Source: Comamonadaceae bacterium 2PF
GTDB lineage: Bacteria > Pseudomonadota > Gammaproteobacteria > Burkholderiales > Burkholderiaceae_C
Reading direction: 5' to 3'
Assembly (NCBI GenBank): GCA_005502875.1
Contig: SCMV01000019.1
Location: forward strand, 1 to 64,000
Length of the DNA: 64,000 nucleotides
Position 1 is the stretch's first letter; every line of letters starts with the position of its first letter. Positions 1-8,834 of the stretch are shown piece by piece. Below the pieces are notes generated by a model, which saw only the letters and a list, made by a program, of their open reading frames with translations, had not been told where the DNA came from and ran no database searches. Made by a program: the position numbers and the translations under genes.

Positions 1-375
1 AAATGGGCGCGAAACGCGCGCAAAACGCCTGCCGGAAGAGCGCTCAACCGCCAATCCGGTCATGTCAGTGCCCTCAACCATGGTCAGCGCTCATTTGTGC
101 AGACCTTCCCTAGGTAGTTGTCATGCCGAGAGCAATTTTGCCTGAGGCCAGTGAGTTGCGTGAAGCGCCATCTCGCGAGGTGGGACCTTTTGCGGAATTG
201 ACCTCCTCGGGGTGGCGGGCTGCGCGCCACGTGTAGGCGATCCGACGTGGGCTTTGCAAGGCCGGCTGAGCACAACAGCGCTTGCAACAAAAGGAAACGA
301 GTGTGGTGCATCGTTTACTTTCGCCTGGACGCTCGCTACCATGCCACGCAATAACTACTCAGGGATGCCGTCCTC
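1..375. other. Intergenic region before the first toxin module; no gene seen
   Basis: No reading frame here has a convincing start, ribosome binding site or recognisable protein. The only useful signal is a weak purine-rich stretch (AGGGA, about 361-365) about ten bases before the ATG at 376. I could not find a convincing sigma-70 promoter, so the promoter of the toxin module may be here but is unrecognised. Confidence 0.4.
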
Positions 376-3300
376 ATGAAATTGCCTTTGACTTTGGCAG
401 TGCGTAAGTCCTGCGCGTCTGTCTCTCGCTTGGCGGTCGCCGCATCGGCTGCTCTGGTTTGGCATGGTGCTGGGGCGCAGATGTTCATGCCAACGAACGC
501 TGCTGTCTCTCCGGGCGGGGCTTTCACGTACAACATCCCTATTTCCGTTGTCCCCGTTAAATCGGGGGTTAGCCCAGCGCTATCTCTCGCGTACAACAGT
601 TCGGCGGGCGATGGTGAAGTGGGTGTCGGATGGCATTTGTCAGGCACCTCTCGGATCACTCGCTGCCCGCAGACAACGCAGCACGATGGCGCCCGTAAAC
701 CTGTTTCAAACACCACATCTGATCGCTTTTGCCTGGATGGCAAGAGATTGCTGGCTGTATCTGGAGCTTATGGCGCAGACAAAACTCAGTATCGAACCGA
801 GATCGATGACTATGCAAACGTGATCTCGTACAGCGACACGGCTGGTGTCCCCAAGTACTTTGTTGTCAAAAGCCGAAACGGGCAGGTCGCAGAGTACGGG
901 AATGCTGCGGACGCAAAGCAACTGACCAACGTAGGTTCAACACCTGTTGCTTGGGTGATGAACAAAGTGTCCGATGCCTTTGGCAATCAGATGATTTTCG
1001 TGTACACGAATTCTCAATCTGATGGTCAGCATTATCTCAGTCGCATCGACTATGGCGGCAGCTCTAAATCTCTGGAAGCAGCCCCATATTCGGTCAAATT
1101 CGATTATGAGAACCGAGATAAGCCGGTGGTGGGGTACGCCTTGGGCTCGGCTTACAGTGTCAAAAAGCGACTTCAAAAAATAACTCTTAACCAAGGTGTT
1201 CAGGATAATCCAATTTGGCGATACGAGTTGAAGTATGAAGCCAGTGGTAGCCCTGCAACCTCGCGCCCGAGGCTGAGTTCCGTCCAGCAGTGCATGAAGG
1301 CGTCTGGTAATTGCTACCCCAGTGTCAAGTTGGATTGGTACGGTGACAGCATGAAGGTGCCAGCAGGCAAGAAGAATGCCTTTGCTGCAGACCTGAATTT
1401 GTGGAATGGGCAGTTTCGATATTTCACAATGGACCTGAATGGTGATGGGCTATCTGATATCTTGGCTTTGAGGGATGGTCTGTATTGGTCGTTCATTGCG
1501 AAAAAGACAGGTGGTTTTGACGTCACGCAACGAAGTTTGCCTACAGGTGTTAGTTTTCCAGTTGCTGCCAAGTACAGGGCGCTGCAGGGGGACTTCGATG
1601 GGGACGGGTTGGTGGATTTGTTCTTGGCCCAGGGGTCAAATTATGCGATTGTGAAATCCGTGGGTGACGGAACAGTATCTGTGCCAGTTGTTTCTGCGGC
1701 CCTTCCTGGGGGGCTCAACTACACGCCGTCGGGCTCGACGGCGGGCCTGGATGCCCACTATCAGCAGTATCGTTGGCTGGTGACCGATGCGGATGGGGAT
1801 GGGCGATCTGATATCTTTGTGTATGGCCCTACCAATGAGTTGTCGAAGACTGGTCTCGTGCGTCCAACTGCAAACGACCCTCTTTATGTAAAGGTTTTGA
1901 AGTCGAGGGCAGGTTTTACGTTCGAATATGTGAGCAAAGATGTGGGCCCTGAGATCAAGTCCTTCTTGGCTCAATCCGGCGGCAGTGTCGTGAATCGATC
2001 GGTTTCGTCGCATGGCTTTGCCAACTTCGACGGTGACGATGCACCAGAGTTCTTCCTGTCAGTTGTTTTTGGCGATATCTCCGTGCGGCAAGACGGCTTG
2101 ATTGTGTTCAAGTTGGATGCAAACGGCTTGCCTGTGTGGTCTTCCCTGAGCATTCTTGGGCGAAACTACCCAATGAACGCCGGGTCGAGTATCAATGCCA
2201 ATCCATTTCGAAAGGTGAGTTCGTTTGATTTCAATGGGGACGGAGTCGATGATTTCTCGTGCGGCTTGCTTGTCTCCGTTGGTCTGTATTGCCCGTTCAA
2301 GAGCGATGGCCTTGCTTTTTCGGCAATGGGCGCCTCGGAGAACTTGGTCCTGTCGCACGATAATTACCTCACCGCATCGCTTGGCCCTAGTGAGGTTTAC
2401 TACGGTGATTTCAACGGGGATGGGTTGGTTGATGTGGCTGATTTCGATGAATTGAAATCTGCTTTGTCGGTGCGACTCAACAAGGGTGATGGCACGTTCG
2501 CTGCTGCGGTTGTCGGTCCCAACTCGACCCCTGCGAGTGGTGGTGCGGAAAGTTTTATTCAAGGAGATTTTGACGGCGATGGCGTGACCGATTTGATCGT
2601 TCCGCAGAACTCAGGCGCAATGGGGCCGGGTTACTATGAGTTTTTCTCCGCGCGCGGACCAGTCGACTTGCTGAAGAGCATCACCATGGCCGGGGTCAAG
2701 CGCACCGTCACATACAAATTGATGACCCAGGCCCATGGCGCGGAGTATTTGCCGGGCACCGATTCACTCAGCTTTCCCATTCGCGCGCTCATTGAGCCGC
2801 GTTTTTTGGTCACGAGCGTCGAGACAACGCGTGACGGGACTGTGCAACAAACCGATCACCATAAGTATGCTGACGCGCGGGTTTCGGTGGGTGCCAATGG
2901 CTTGGGCTCGCTGGGATTCAAGTGGTTCCAGGTGACCAACCAAGAGACGGGATTGGTCTCGCGCACGTACTTCCGCCAAGACTTCCCGTTTGTCGGGAGC
3001 GTAGACAAGGTGGGGCGAGGCCTGTCTGAGGCGGAGTGGAGCAACATGGGCCTCACGCAGAACTACTACGGCGTCAAAGCATTCGCATCCTCCGACCCAA
3101 CCTACCTCACCGCACAGCAGTGCGTGGATGGTCAAGGCGACGGAACCTCGAAAGCGTGCATCGATGCCTTGACCAAGCCGGGTAACAGGTACACCCCTTA
3201 CAACAGCGGAGTGCTCAACAAGCCTTTCGACTGGAATTCCACCTTGCTGCTCCCCGCAGCCATGCCGCAGACGCGCGTGACCACGGTGATCGACAACTGG

Positions 3301-3456
3301 GGCAACGCAACCACGGTGACCCTCGAAAACTTGGATGCGAACGGCAGCTCCATCGACCGCAAGAGGGTCACCAAGTCGGTGTTTGCCCCGGCGGATGTTG
3401 AGAACTGGCGACTGGGGCGAGTGCTCAAGACCTCTGTCGAGCACATCGCGCCCTGA
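376..3456 (+). CDS. SpvB/TcB-like FG-GAP repeat protein, toxin module 1
   Basis: Probable exported 1026-residue scaffold of an RHS toxin. Residues 1-35 form a Sec signal peptide ending in GAGA-Q. Residues of about 40-300 resemble the SpvB N-terminal domain of Salmonella SpvB and of Tc-toxin B components. At least six calcium-binding FG-GAP/VCBS-type repeats of form DxNGDGxxD follow, near residues 352, 405, 469, 614, 676 and 730, then a TcdB-middle-like segment. In Tc toxins, B and C proteins form a hollow cocoon around the C-terminal toxin; here the C-like RHS protein is the next gene, 55 bases downstream. No TcA-like gene is present. Bases up to about 2640 are AT-richer than the rest of the gene, which suggests a mosaic. 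Family assignment is firm. Cocoon formation with the neighbour is inferred. Confidence 0.85.
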   Translation: MKLPLTLAVRKSCASVSRLAVAASAALVWHGAGAQMFMPTNAAVSPGGAFTYNIPISVVPVKSGVSPALSLAYNSSAGDGEVGVGWHLSGTSRITRCPQTTQHDGARKPVSNTTSDRFCLDGKRLLAVSGAYGADKTQYRTEIDDYANVISYSDTAGVPKYFVVKSRNGQVAEYGNAADAKQLTNVGSTPVAWVMNKVSDAFGNQMIFVYTNSQSDGQHYLSRIDYGGSSKSLEAAPYSVKFDYENRDKPVVGYALGSAYSVKKRLQKITLNQGVQDNPIWRYELKYEASGSPATSRPRLSSVQQCMKASGNCYPSVKLDWYGDSMKVPAGKKNAFAADLNLWNGQFRYFTMDLNGDGLSDILALRDGLYWSFIAKKTGGFDVTQRSLPTGVSFPVAAKYRALQGDFDGDGLVDLFLAQGSNYAIVKSVGDGTVSVPVVSAALPGGLNYTPSGSTAGLDAHYQQYRWLVTDADGDGRSDIFVYGPTNELSKTGLVRPTANDPLYVKVLKSRAGFTFEYVSKDVGPEIKSFLAQSGGSVVNRSVSSHGFANFDGDDAPEFFLSVVFGDISVRQDGLIVFKLDANGLPVWSSLSILGRNYPMNAGSSINANPFRKVSSFDFNGDGVDDFSCGLLVSVGLYCPFKSDGLAFSAMGASENLVLSHDNYLTASLGPSEVYYGDFNGDGLVDVADFDELKSALSVRLNKGDGTFAAAVVGPNSTPASGGAESFIQGDFDGDGVTDLIVPQNSGAMGPGYYEFFSARGPVDLLKSITMAGVKRTVTYKLMTQAHGAEYLPGTDSLSFPIRALIEPRFLVTSVETTRDGTVQQTDHHKYADARVSVGANGLGSLGFKWFQVTNQETGLVSRTYFRQDFPFVGSVDKVGRGLSEAEWSNMGLTQNYYGVKAFASSDPTYLTAQQCVDGQGDGTSKACIDALTKPGNRYTPYNSGVLNKPFDWNSTLLLPAAMPQTRVTTVIDNWGNATTVTLENLDANGSSIDRKRVTKSVFAPADVENWRLGRVLKTSVEHIAP

Positions 3457-3511
3457 TGGCGACAACCAGCCATTCCAAAAATACTTCACTCAAATACCAG
3501 GGAGGTCGGCC

Positions 3512-6500
3512 ATGGGTCGTCCATCAACCAAAACCGCTCGTCGTGTGCGAGCTGGTTTCTTGCTCGCGGCTGCGGTCACTGGCCTGAGCCTTCAAATCCC
3601 TGACGCGTTTGCACGCAGCGTCACGCGGACAACGGCGTTCGACTACGACGCCGCTGGGCAACTCGTCAAGGAGGTCGTCGAACCTGCTGATTCAACCCTG
3701 TGCGTGGTCTCCTCCCACGCGCTCGACCAGTTCGGCAACCGCACATCGACAACCCAGCGCAACTGCAACGGTACGGCAGGTCAATACAGCGGGTCGGGTC
3801 CGGGCGTCAACAACGAAGCGCCGGCGCCTGCGGCCACGAGCAAAGCGGTTTTTGAAAGTCGAGCGACGTCGCAGGCCTTTGACGCCTCGGGTAGGTATGT
3901 CGACAGCCGCACCAATGCGCTGGATCACAAAGAGACCTACGCGTACAACAAGCGGTTTGGCGTCATCGAGAGCTTGACCGGGCCGAATCAGCTCACCACC
4001 CGCTGGGCCTACGATGACTTCGGCCGCAAGGCCTTGGAAGAGCGATCCGATGGCACAGGCACGCGCATTCGTTACGAGTACTGCTACGGGCTCCCGGGCG
4101 ATGGCGTGGTGGCCACCGCCAGTTGCCCGACCGTGGAGAGTGTTGCGCCCGCTTACGTTGTCACCGAGACGCCTGTCAAGCAAGCCAACGCATTGCAGAA
4201 CTCGGACGGCGGGGCCATTGGTCCGTACAAGCGAACTTACTACGACGTGTTTGGTCGCGCCTTGCGAACGGAAGCACAAAGTTTCGATGCCAACACATCC
4301 GGCGTGGCTGTCACCCCTCGCATCCTGGTCGAGGACGTGCGCTACAACAGCTTGGGGCAACTCACCCACAAGACCTTGCCCTACTACTCCGGCGCAACCG
4401 AGGTACTGTGGGCAGAGTTCATCTATGACAAGGTGGGTCGTGTGGTTGAAGAGCGCGCGCCTGACCTGAGCAAGCGCCTTGTGGCCTACGAAGGCCTGAA
4501 GACCATCTACACCAATGACAAGGGGCAGAAGCGGACAGAGCTGCGCAACGAGGCTGGACAACTGATTTCGGTCACCGATAACCGCGCCAAGACCCTCACC
4601 TTCACCTATGAGCCCACTGGGAACGTAGAACAGACCACAGACTCGCAGGGCAACTTCACCAAGCTCACCTACGACGTCAAGGGGCGCAAGCTCAGCTCCA
4701 AAGACCCGAACATGGGGACCTGGAGCTACTCGTACAACGCCTTGGGCGAACTGCGCACGCAAACCGATGCGAAGCTCAAGCTGACAGAGTTCACATACGA
4801 CAAACTTGGGCGACAACTCACCAGGGTCGAGGGAACGCAAAACGCGGCCTGGTTCTACGAAAAGCTCGCCGATGGGCGTGTTTGCGGGCTGAGCATTGGC
4901 CGACTGTGCGAGACCCAGTCAAGCAACGGGTACAAGCGCCAGCACCTTTACGACTCGCTGGGTCGCGTCATCCTGACCGGCGTTTACCTGGCCAGCCCGA
5001 ACCCCTACACCATCGGCACAGAGTATGTCACCGACGCTGCCAGCGCGGACGTTGGCCGGGTTCGTTCGGTCACCTACCCGTCGGGGCTCAAGGTGGGCTA
5101 CAGCTACTCGCCCATGGGCTACCTGTTGAAGGTGACGGCTGCGGACCAGTTGGTCTGGCGTCTGGAAAACATGGATGAGTGGGGCAACGTCACCCAGCAG
5201 ACCTATGGAAACAACATCACGACCTTGGCGGGGCACGACCGCAAGACCGGCCGCCTGACCAACCTGCTCAGCGGGCACCCGACTTACGGCGCCTTCGTGA
5301 TGAGCCACAGCTACGACTACGACACCATTGGCAACCTGAAGGGCTTCGCCGATGCGTCGACTGGCCAACGCGCAGTCTATGAGTACGACGAACTGAATCG
5401 ACTCAAGGTGGAGTACCGGGTGGGCACCGATGTCGCTCAGCCCGTCGCAATTTCCTGGGGCTATGACGACGTTGGCAACGTGACCAGCCGATCCGACGTG
5501 GGCACCTTCCAGTACCCAACGCCGGGCGCTGGCGTTGTGCGGCCCTACGGCATCACGGGTGTCGTTGGCACGGTCAACGGTGTGGCCAGCCCTTCGTACG
5601 GCTACGACGCCAATGGCAACCTGCAGTCCACAGCCGGTCGAACGGTGACTTGGACCAGCTTCAACAAGGTTGAAAAAATCACGGGCACCTTCGGCGGGCA
5701 GGCCCGCTCGGTTCAGTACCTGTACGGTGCGGAGCACATGCGCGTTGCCGAGTTCGTCACCCGGGCCGGCGCCGCGACCAAAAACACCTTCTACATCCAG
5801 CCTGACCCGAGCAACGATCCTTTCTACGAGGAAGAGACGGACGTTGCCGCAGGCAACCAGATCCGCAAGAAGCACTACATCCACGCCGGTGGTGCGGTGG
5901 TGGCCGTGGTCACAAACACCTTGCAGACCCAGGCCTGGGATGTTCAGTACTGGCACCGTGATCGCCTGGGCTCCACCGTGGCCATCACCAACAGCGTGGG
6001 TGGCGTGGTGGAGCGCATGGCGTATGAGCCCTTCGGCAAGCGCCGTCAGGTCGGCGGCTACACCGACCTGACCGGGGCCTTGGCGCCGGTTTCAACCGAG
6101 CGCGGCTTCACCGGTCATGAAATGATCGATGAGTTCGGTCTGGTGAACATGAACGGTCGGATCTACGACCCCGCGATCGGCCGCTTCCTGTCTGCGGACC
6201 CGATCATCCAGGCGCCGGACAACATGCAGAGCCACAACCGCTATGCATACATCTGGAACAACCCTCTGGCTGCGGCAGACCCCAGCGGCTACTGCTTCAT
6301 GGGTTGTTTCTGGCATGGCTCCAACCTCGCTGAACCGTTCCGTGACGCGGGCAAGGCCCTGGCCAAAGTCGTGCGAGACATTCCCCTGCCCCCGCAGGTC
6401 AAGCAGATCGCGATCACGGTGGGTTGCACCATCGCGACGGCTGGCAGCGGCGCGCCGGCGTGTGCGGCTGCGGCTGCGGTCATCGTTGCCAAGTCTTACG

Positions 6501-7303
6501 GCGCCTCAGACTGGAGCGCGCTCAAGAGCGGTGGCATTGCATACGCCACCGCATGGGGCTTCGAGCAAGTGGGCACCGCCTACCGTGCCAACGGTGAGGC
6601 CTGGTACATCAAGGTGGGCGGCCACGCACTGGTCGGGTGCGGCTCGGCCGCAGCCTCCGGTGGCGACTGCGGCAAGGGCGCTCTCAGCGCAGGTTTGACC
6701 GCCGGCTACACCCACCTCACAAATGGCGGCATGTTCTACGAGAACGGCAACACCTTCGACCGCTACGTTTTGGGTACGATTGAGCACGGACTAATAGGCG
6801 GCGCAATTTCTGCTTCGGTTGGTGGTGATTTTAATGAAGGGGCGCAGACTGCGGCGTACGGATATCTATTTAATCAAATGTCGCGTCGGACCTGGGCAGA
6901 CAAAAACAGCCTTTTGATTTCCCAGTATAAGCACACCAATCCTCTTGAGGCGACTCTTTTCAAGGATATGCTCGAAACGATGCCTGATTATGTGTCTTCA
7001 AACGAGGGGTCGTGGGCGGCGGTAATTGCTAGATTCGAGGGGTATGCTTCTGAGCACTCGTTGGATTATGTCGGGGCGGCTTCAGCTGATTCGTATAGGC
7101 TGCAAGTCGGGGCGAAATGGTATTCGCCAATCGCTTGGGTGGCGACGGGGCTTTTTGCTGATAATCCAGCGAAGGCTGCAAATTTGCCGTCCACATATGT
7201 GGAGGCTTATAAGATAAGGTCTGGCGGCCCGCAGGTTTTCAATCGAGATATGTACGAGAAGGCATTCGGCAAGCCTCCGCATCCATGGGGGAGCTATAAG
7301 TGA
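3512..7303 (+). CDS. RHS repeat toxin (TcC-like) with unknown C-terminal tip, module 1
   Basis: A 1263-residue RHS protein. The ATG at 3512 was chosen because GGAGG lies at about 3500-3504 and it gives a clean signal peptide ending AFA-R at about residue 34. Many YD/RHS repeats of type YDxxGR follow, then an RHS core with RLGST, YEPFGKR, GRIYDPAIGRFLSADP and the self-cleavage-like motif PxxxxDPxG at about residue 927. The last 336 residues are the variable region: a Gly/Ala-rich linker ending in YGYLFN, then a tip of about 130 residues that I cannot assign to a toxin family. DNA of the tip is visibly AT-rich compared with the RHS body, typical of exchanged toxin cassettes. It overlaps the next gene by four bases (GTGA), as expected of a toxin-immunity pair. 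Confidence 0.88.
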   Translation: MGRPSTKTARRVRAGFLLAAAVTGLSLQIPDAFARSVTRTTAFDYDAAGQLVKEVVEPADSTLCVVSSHALDQFGNRTSTTQRNCNGTAGQYSGSGPGVNNEAPAPAATSKAVFESRATSQAFDASGRYVDSRTNALDHKETYAYNKRFGVIESLTGPNQLTTRWAYDDFGRKALEERSDGTGTRIRYEYCYGLPGDGVVATASCPTVESVAPAYVVTETPVKQANALQNSDGGAIGPYKRTYYDVFGRALRTEAQSFDANTSGVAVTPRILVEDVRYNSLGQLTHKTLPYYSGATEVLWAEFIYDKVGRVVEERAPDLSKRLVAYEGLKTIYTNDKGQKRTELRNEAGQLISVTDNRAKTLTFTYEPTGNVEQTTDSQGNFTKLTYDVKGRKLSSKDPNMGTWSYSYNALGELRTQTDAKLKLTEFTYDKLGRQLTRVEGTQNAAWFYEKLADGRVCGLSIGRLCETQSSNGYKRQHLYDSLGRVILTGVYLASPNPYTIGTEYVTDAASADVGRVRSVTYPSGLKVGYSYSPMGYLLKVTAADQLVWRLENMDEWGNVTQQTYGNNITTLAGHDRKTGRLTNLLSGHPTYGAFVMSHSYDYDTIGNLKGFADASTGQRAVYEYDELNRLKVEYRVGTDVAQPVAISWGYDDVGNVTSRSDVGTFQYPTPGAGVVRPYGITGVVGTVNGVASPSYGYDANGNLQSTAGRTVTWTSFNKVEKITGTFGGQARSVQYLYGAEHMRVAEFVTRAGAATKNTFYIQPDPSNDPFYEEETDVAAGNQIRKKHYIHAGGAVVAVVTNTLQTQAWDVQYWHRDRLGSTVAITNSVGGVVERMAYEPFGKRRQVGGYTDLTGALAPVSTERGFTGHEMIDEFGLVNMNGRIYDPAIGRFLSADPIIQAPDNMQSHNRYAYIWNNPLAAADPSGYCFMGCFWHGSNLAEPFRDAGKALAKVVRDIPLPPQVKQIAITVGCTIATAGSGAPACAAAAAVIVAKSYGASDWSALKSGGIAYATAWGFEQVGTAYRANGEAWYIKVGGHALVGCGSAAASGGDCGKGALSAGLTAGYTHLTNGGMFYENGNTFDRYVLGTIEHGLIGGAISASVGGDFNEGAQTAAYGYLFNQMSRRTWADKNSLLISQYKHTNPLEATLFKDMLETMPDYVSSNEGSWAAVIARFEGYASEHSLDYVGAASADSYRLQVGAKWYSPIAWVATGLFADNPAKAANLPSTYVEAYKIRSGGPQVFNRDMYEKAFGKPPHPWGSYK

Positions 7304-7764
7304 GAAAGTCCATTGGTTTGGTGCTGATTTCTTTTTCGTGCGGCGTTCTTGGGGGGTGGTTGCTTAACTCTCGCGTTTCAGATCAAAAAATGGTCGCCAT
7401 GAATTCGTTGCTGGGTGGGGTGGCTAAAACATTGACGTCTGACTTAATGGTTCGGCGGACGGCTTATGGCCGTTCTGATGTGATTGATTTGAGGGTTTCG
7501 TTGGCACAAATTTCCCTCTCTTTGTTGGGGGGTGATTTGGATTTGGAACGATTGACGGCGGATGGGTTTCAGGGCGTATGTGTTTTGGTCAGCAACGCAG
7601 ACGAGATATTTCCGAGGTCGTTGGATGAGGCGCCTGGGGGGGAGGTGTTTCCTTTGCTTCGCAGCAGGCTAAAGAATTATTCTGATGCCGTGAATATTGA
7701 GTCCAAGCGAAGATTAAAAAGGTTGGCTGGAGGTGGTGGTTGTGTGTCCGGTATAGGGGGGTGA
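7300..7764 (+). CDS. Small membrane-anchored protein, candidate immunity protein 1
   Basis: A 154-residue protein starting at a GTG that overlaps the stop of the RHS gene, with GGGGGAG just upstream. Residues 5-24 form one hydrophobic segment, an uncleaved anchor or signal peptide. The rest is soluble and would be periplasmic, ending in a Gly-rich tail. I recognise no domain. Position, overlap, AT-rich composition shared with the toxin tip and the anchored topology together suggest an immunity protein against the module 1 tip. That role is inferred from context only. Confidence 0.6.
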   Translation: MRKSIGLVLISFSCGVLGGWLLNSRVSDQKMVAMNSLLGGVAKTLTSDLMVRRTAYGRSDVIDLRVSLAQISLSLLGGDLDLERLTADGFQGVCVLVSNADEIFPRSLDEAPGGEVFPLLRSRLKNYSDAVNIESKRRLKRLAGGGGCVSGIGG

Positions 7765-7891
7765 GTATCGGTGTGGGTTTGTGAAAGATGTTGTTTGGTA
7801 TTTGATGGGTTGTTCTGGTGCAGGTTGCTCGAAGCATTTGGGCTGGATCTGTTTGGTGTGCTGCGTTCGGTTGAGTGAAAGTGAGGATGAT

Positions 7892-8761
7892 GTGGCTATT
7901 TGTTTTTTTAAAATCATTAGGGCATTTGCATGCGCATGTCTTTTGGGTGGTGTTTTGCTAAATGGCGTCTTTGCGCAGAACTCTGTGCGAAAAGAGACGT
8001 ATAGTATAAGAGCCGGTGCGGATTTTGACGTGTATATCCCAAGCGGATCTCCATTTGGTGCTAACCGCCCGGTCCTGATCTTCATCCACGGCGGCGGCTG
8101 GACCACCGGCACCCGCACCGATCTTGACCTCTGGTGCCAGTACTACGCCAGCCTCGGTTTCGTGACCATCACGACCGACTACCGCCTGGCGCCGCAGAAC
8201 CCTTGGCCTGCGCAATACGAAGACGTCCGCGACCTCGTCTACATGGTTCGCCAGTTTGCCCCGTACCTGCAAGCTGACCCGAACCGCGTGGCCGCCATCG
8301 GCTTCTCTGCCGGTGCGCACCTGGCAGGTCTGTTGGGCAACGTCGAGTTCAAGAATGGCACCTTGTCCAGCAAGGTGAACCGCGTGGTCACCATCGCAGC
8401 CCCTTGGGACCTGGTTGACCCGGTGGCCAACCCCAGCAAGTACCCTGATCCGGTGGCAACCCTGGGCACCATCTACGCTTTGTTTGGTCAAACCCAGCCC
8501 AGCGTGAGCCAGCTCACCATCGCTTCTCCCTACCACCACATCACCGGCGCTTCTGCCAAGTCGCTGATGTTCCACGGCACCAATGACACCTTGGTGCCCA
8601 GCTTCCAGTCGACGACCTCGTGCAACAAGCTGAACTCGAAGGGGGTCACTTGCAACCTGGTCTTGATGCCCAACACAGGGCACGGCCTGCCTGCTGACAT
8701 CAACGTGATCCTGAACCCGCTCAACCAGTTTTTGCTCAACTGGATGAGTTCGCCCAACTGA
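7892..8761 (+). CDS. Secreted alpha/beta-hydrolase, esterase/lipase (HSL/BD-FAE-like)
   Basis: A 289-residue hydrolase of the carboxylesterase/hormone-sensitive-lipase group. The GTG at 7892 was chosen: GAGG lies five bases upstream, and the protein then begins with a Sec signal peptide cleaved at about VFA-Q, residue 28. An upstream ATG at 7781 would add a 37-residue extension before the signal peptide. The oxyanion motif HGGGW is at 66-70, the nucleophile motif GFSAG at 137-141 (Ser139), and the likely acid and base are Asp232 (GTNDTLVP) and His264 (NTGHG). The substrate is unknown. It sits between the two toxin modules and ends at a terminator. The first 170 bases are AT-rich like the upstream immunity gene, and composition turns GC-rich near 8060, inside the gene. 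Confidence 0.8.
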   Translation: MAICFFKIIRAFACACLLGGVLLNGVFAQNSVRKETYSIRAGADFDVYIPSGSPFGANRPVLIFIHGGGWTTGTRTDLDLWCQYYASLGFVTITTDYRLAPQNPWPAQYEDVRDLVYMVRQFAPYLQADPNRVAAIGFSAGAHLAGLLGNVEFKNGTLSSKVNRVVTIAAPWDLVDPVANPSKYPDPVATLGTIYALFGQTQPSVSQLTIASPYHHITGASAKSLMFHGTNDTLVPSFQSTTSCNKLNSKGVTCNLVLMPNTGHGLPADINVILNPLNQFLLNWMSSPN

Positions 8762-8780
8762 CTGGATCCCAAGTGAATGG

Positions 8781-8816
8781 ATGCCGACCGATGCTGCCCG
8801 CTCGGTCGGCATTTTT
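8781..8816 (+). terminator. Rho-independent terminator after the esterase gene
   Basis: A perfect 11-base stem (8781-8791 with 8802-8812) with a ten-base loop is followed by four T residues. It closes the module 1/esterase unit. An in-frame ATG at 8781 that would extend the next gene lies inside this stem, which argues for the later start at 8835. Confidence 0.85.
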
Positions 8817-8834
8817 GCGAGAACGGTGCCGACG

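Noticed and set aside
7781-7891. Upstream ATG extension of the esterase
   Set aside because: It would place an extra 37 residues, including a cysteine-rich stretch, before a good signal peptide; the GTG at 7892 has a better binding site.
8781-8834. Upstream ATG extension of the second SpvB-like protein
   Set aside because: That ATG lies in the stem of a clear terminator and would precede the signal peptide with unrelated residues.
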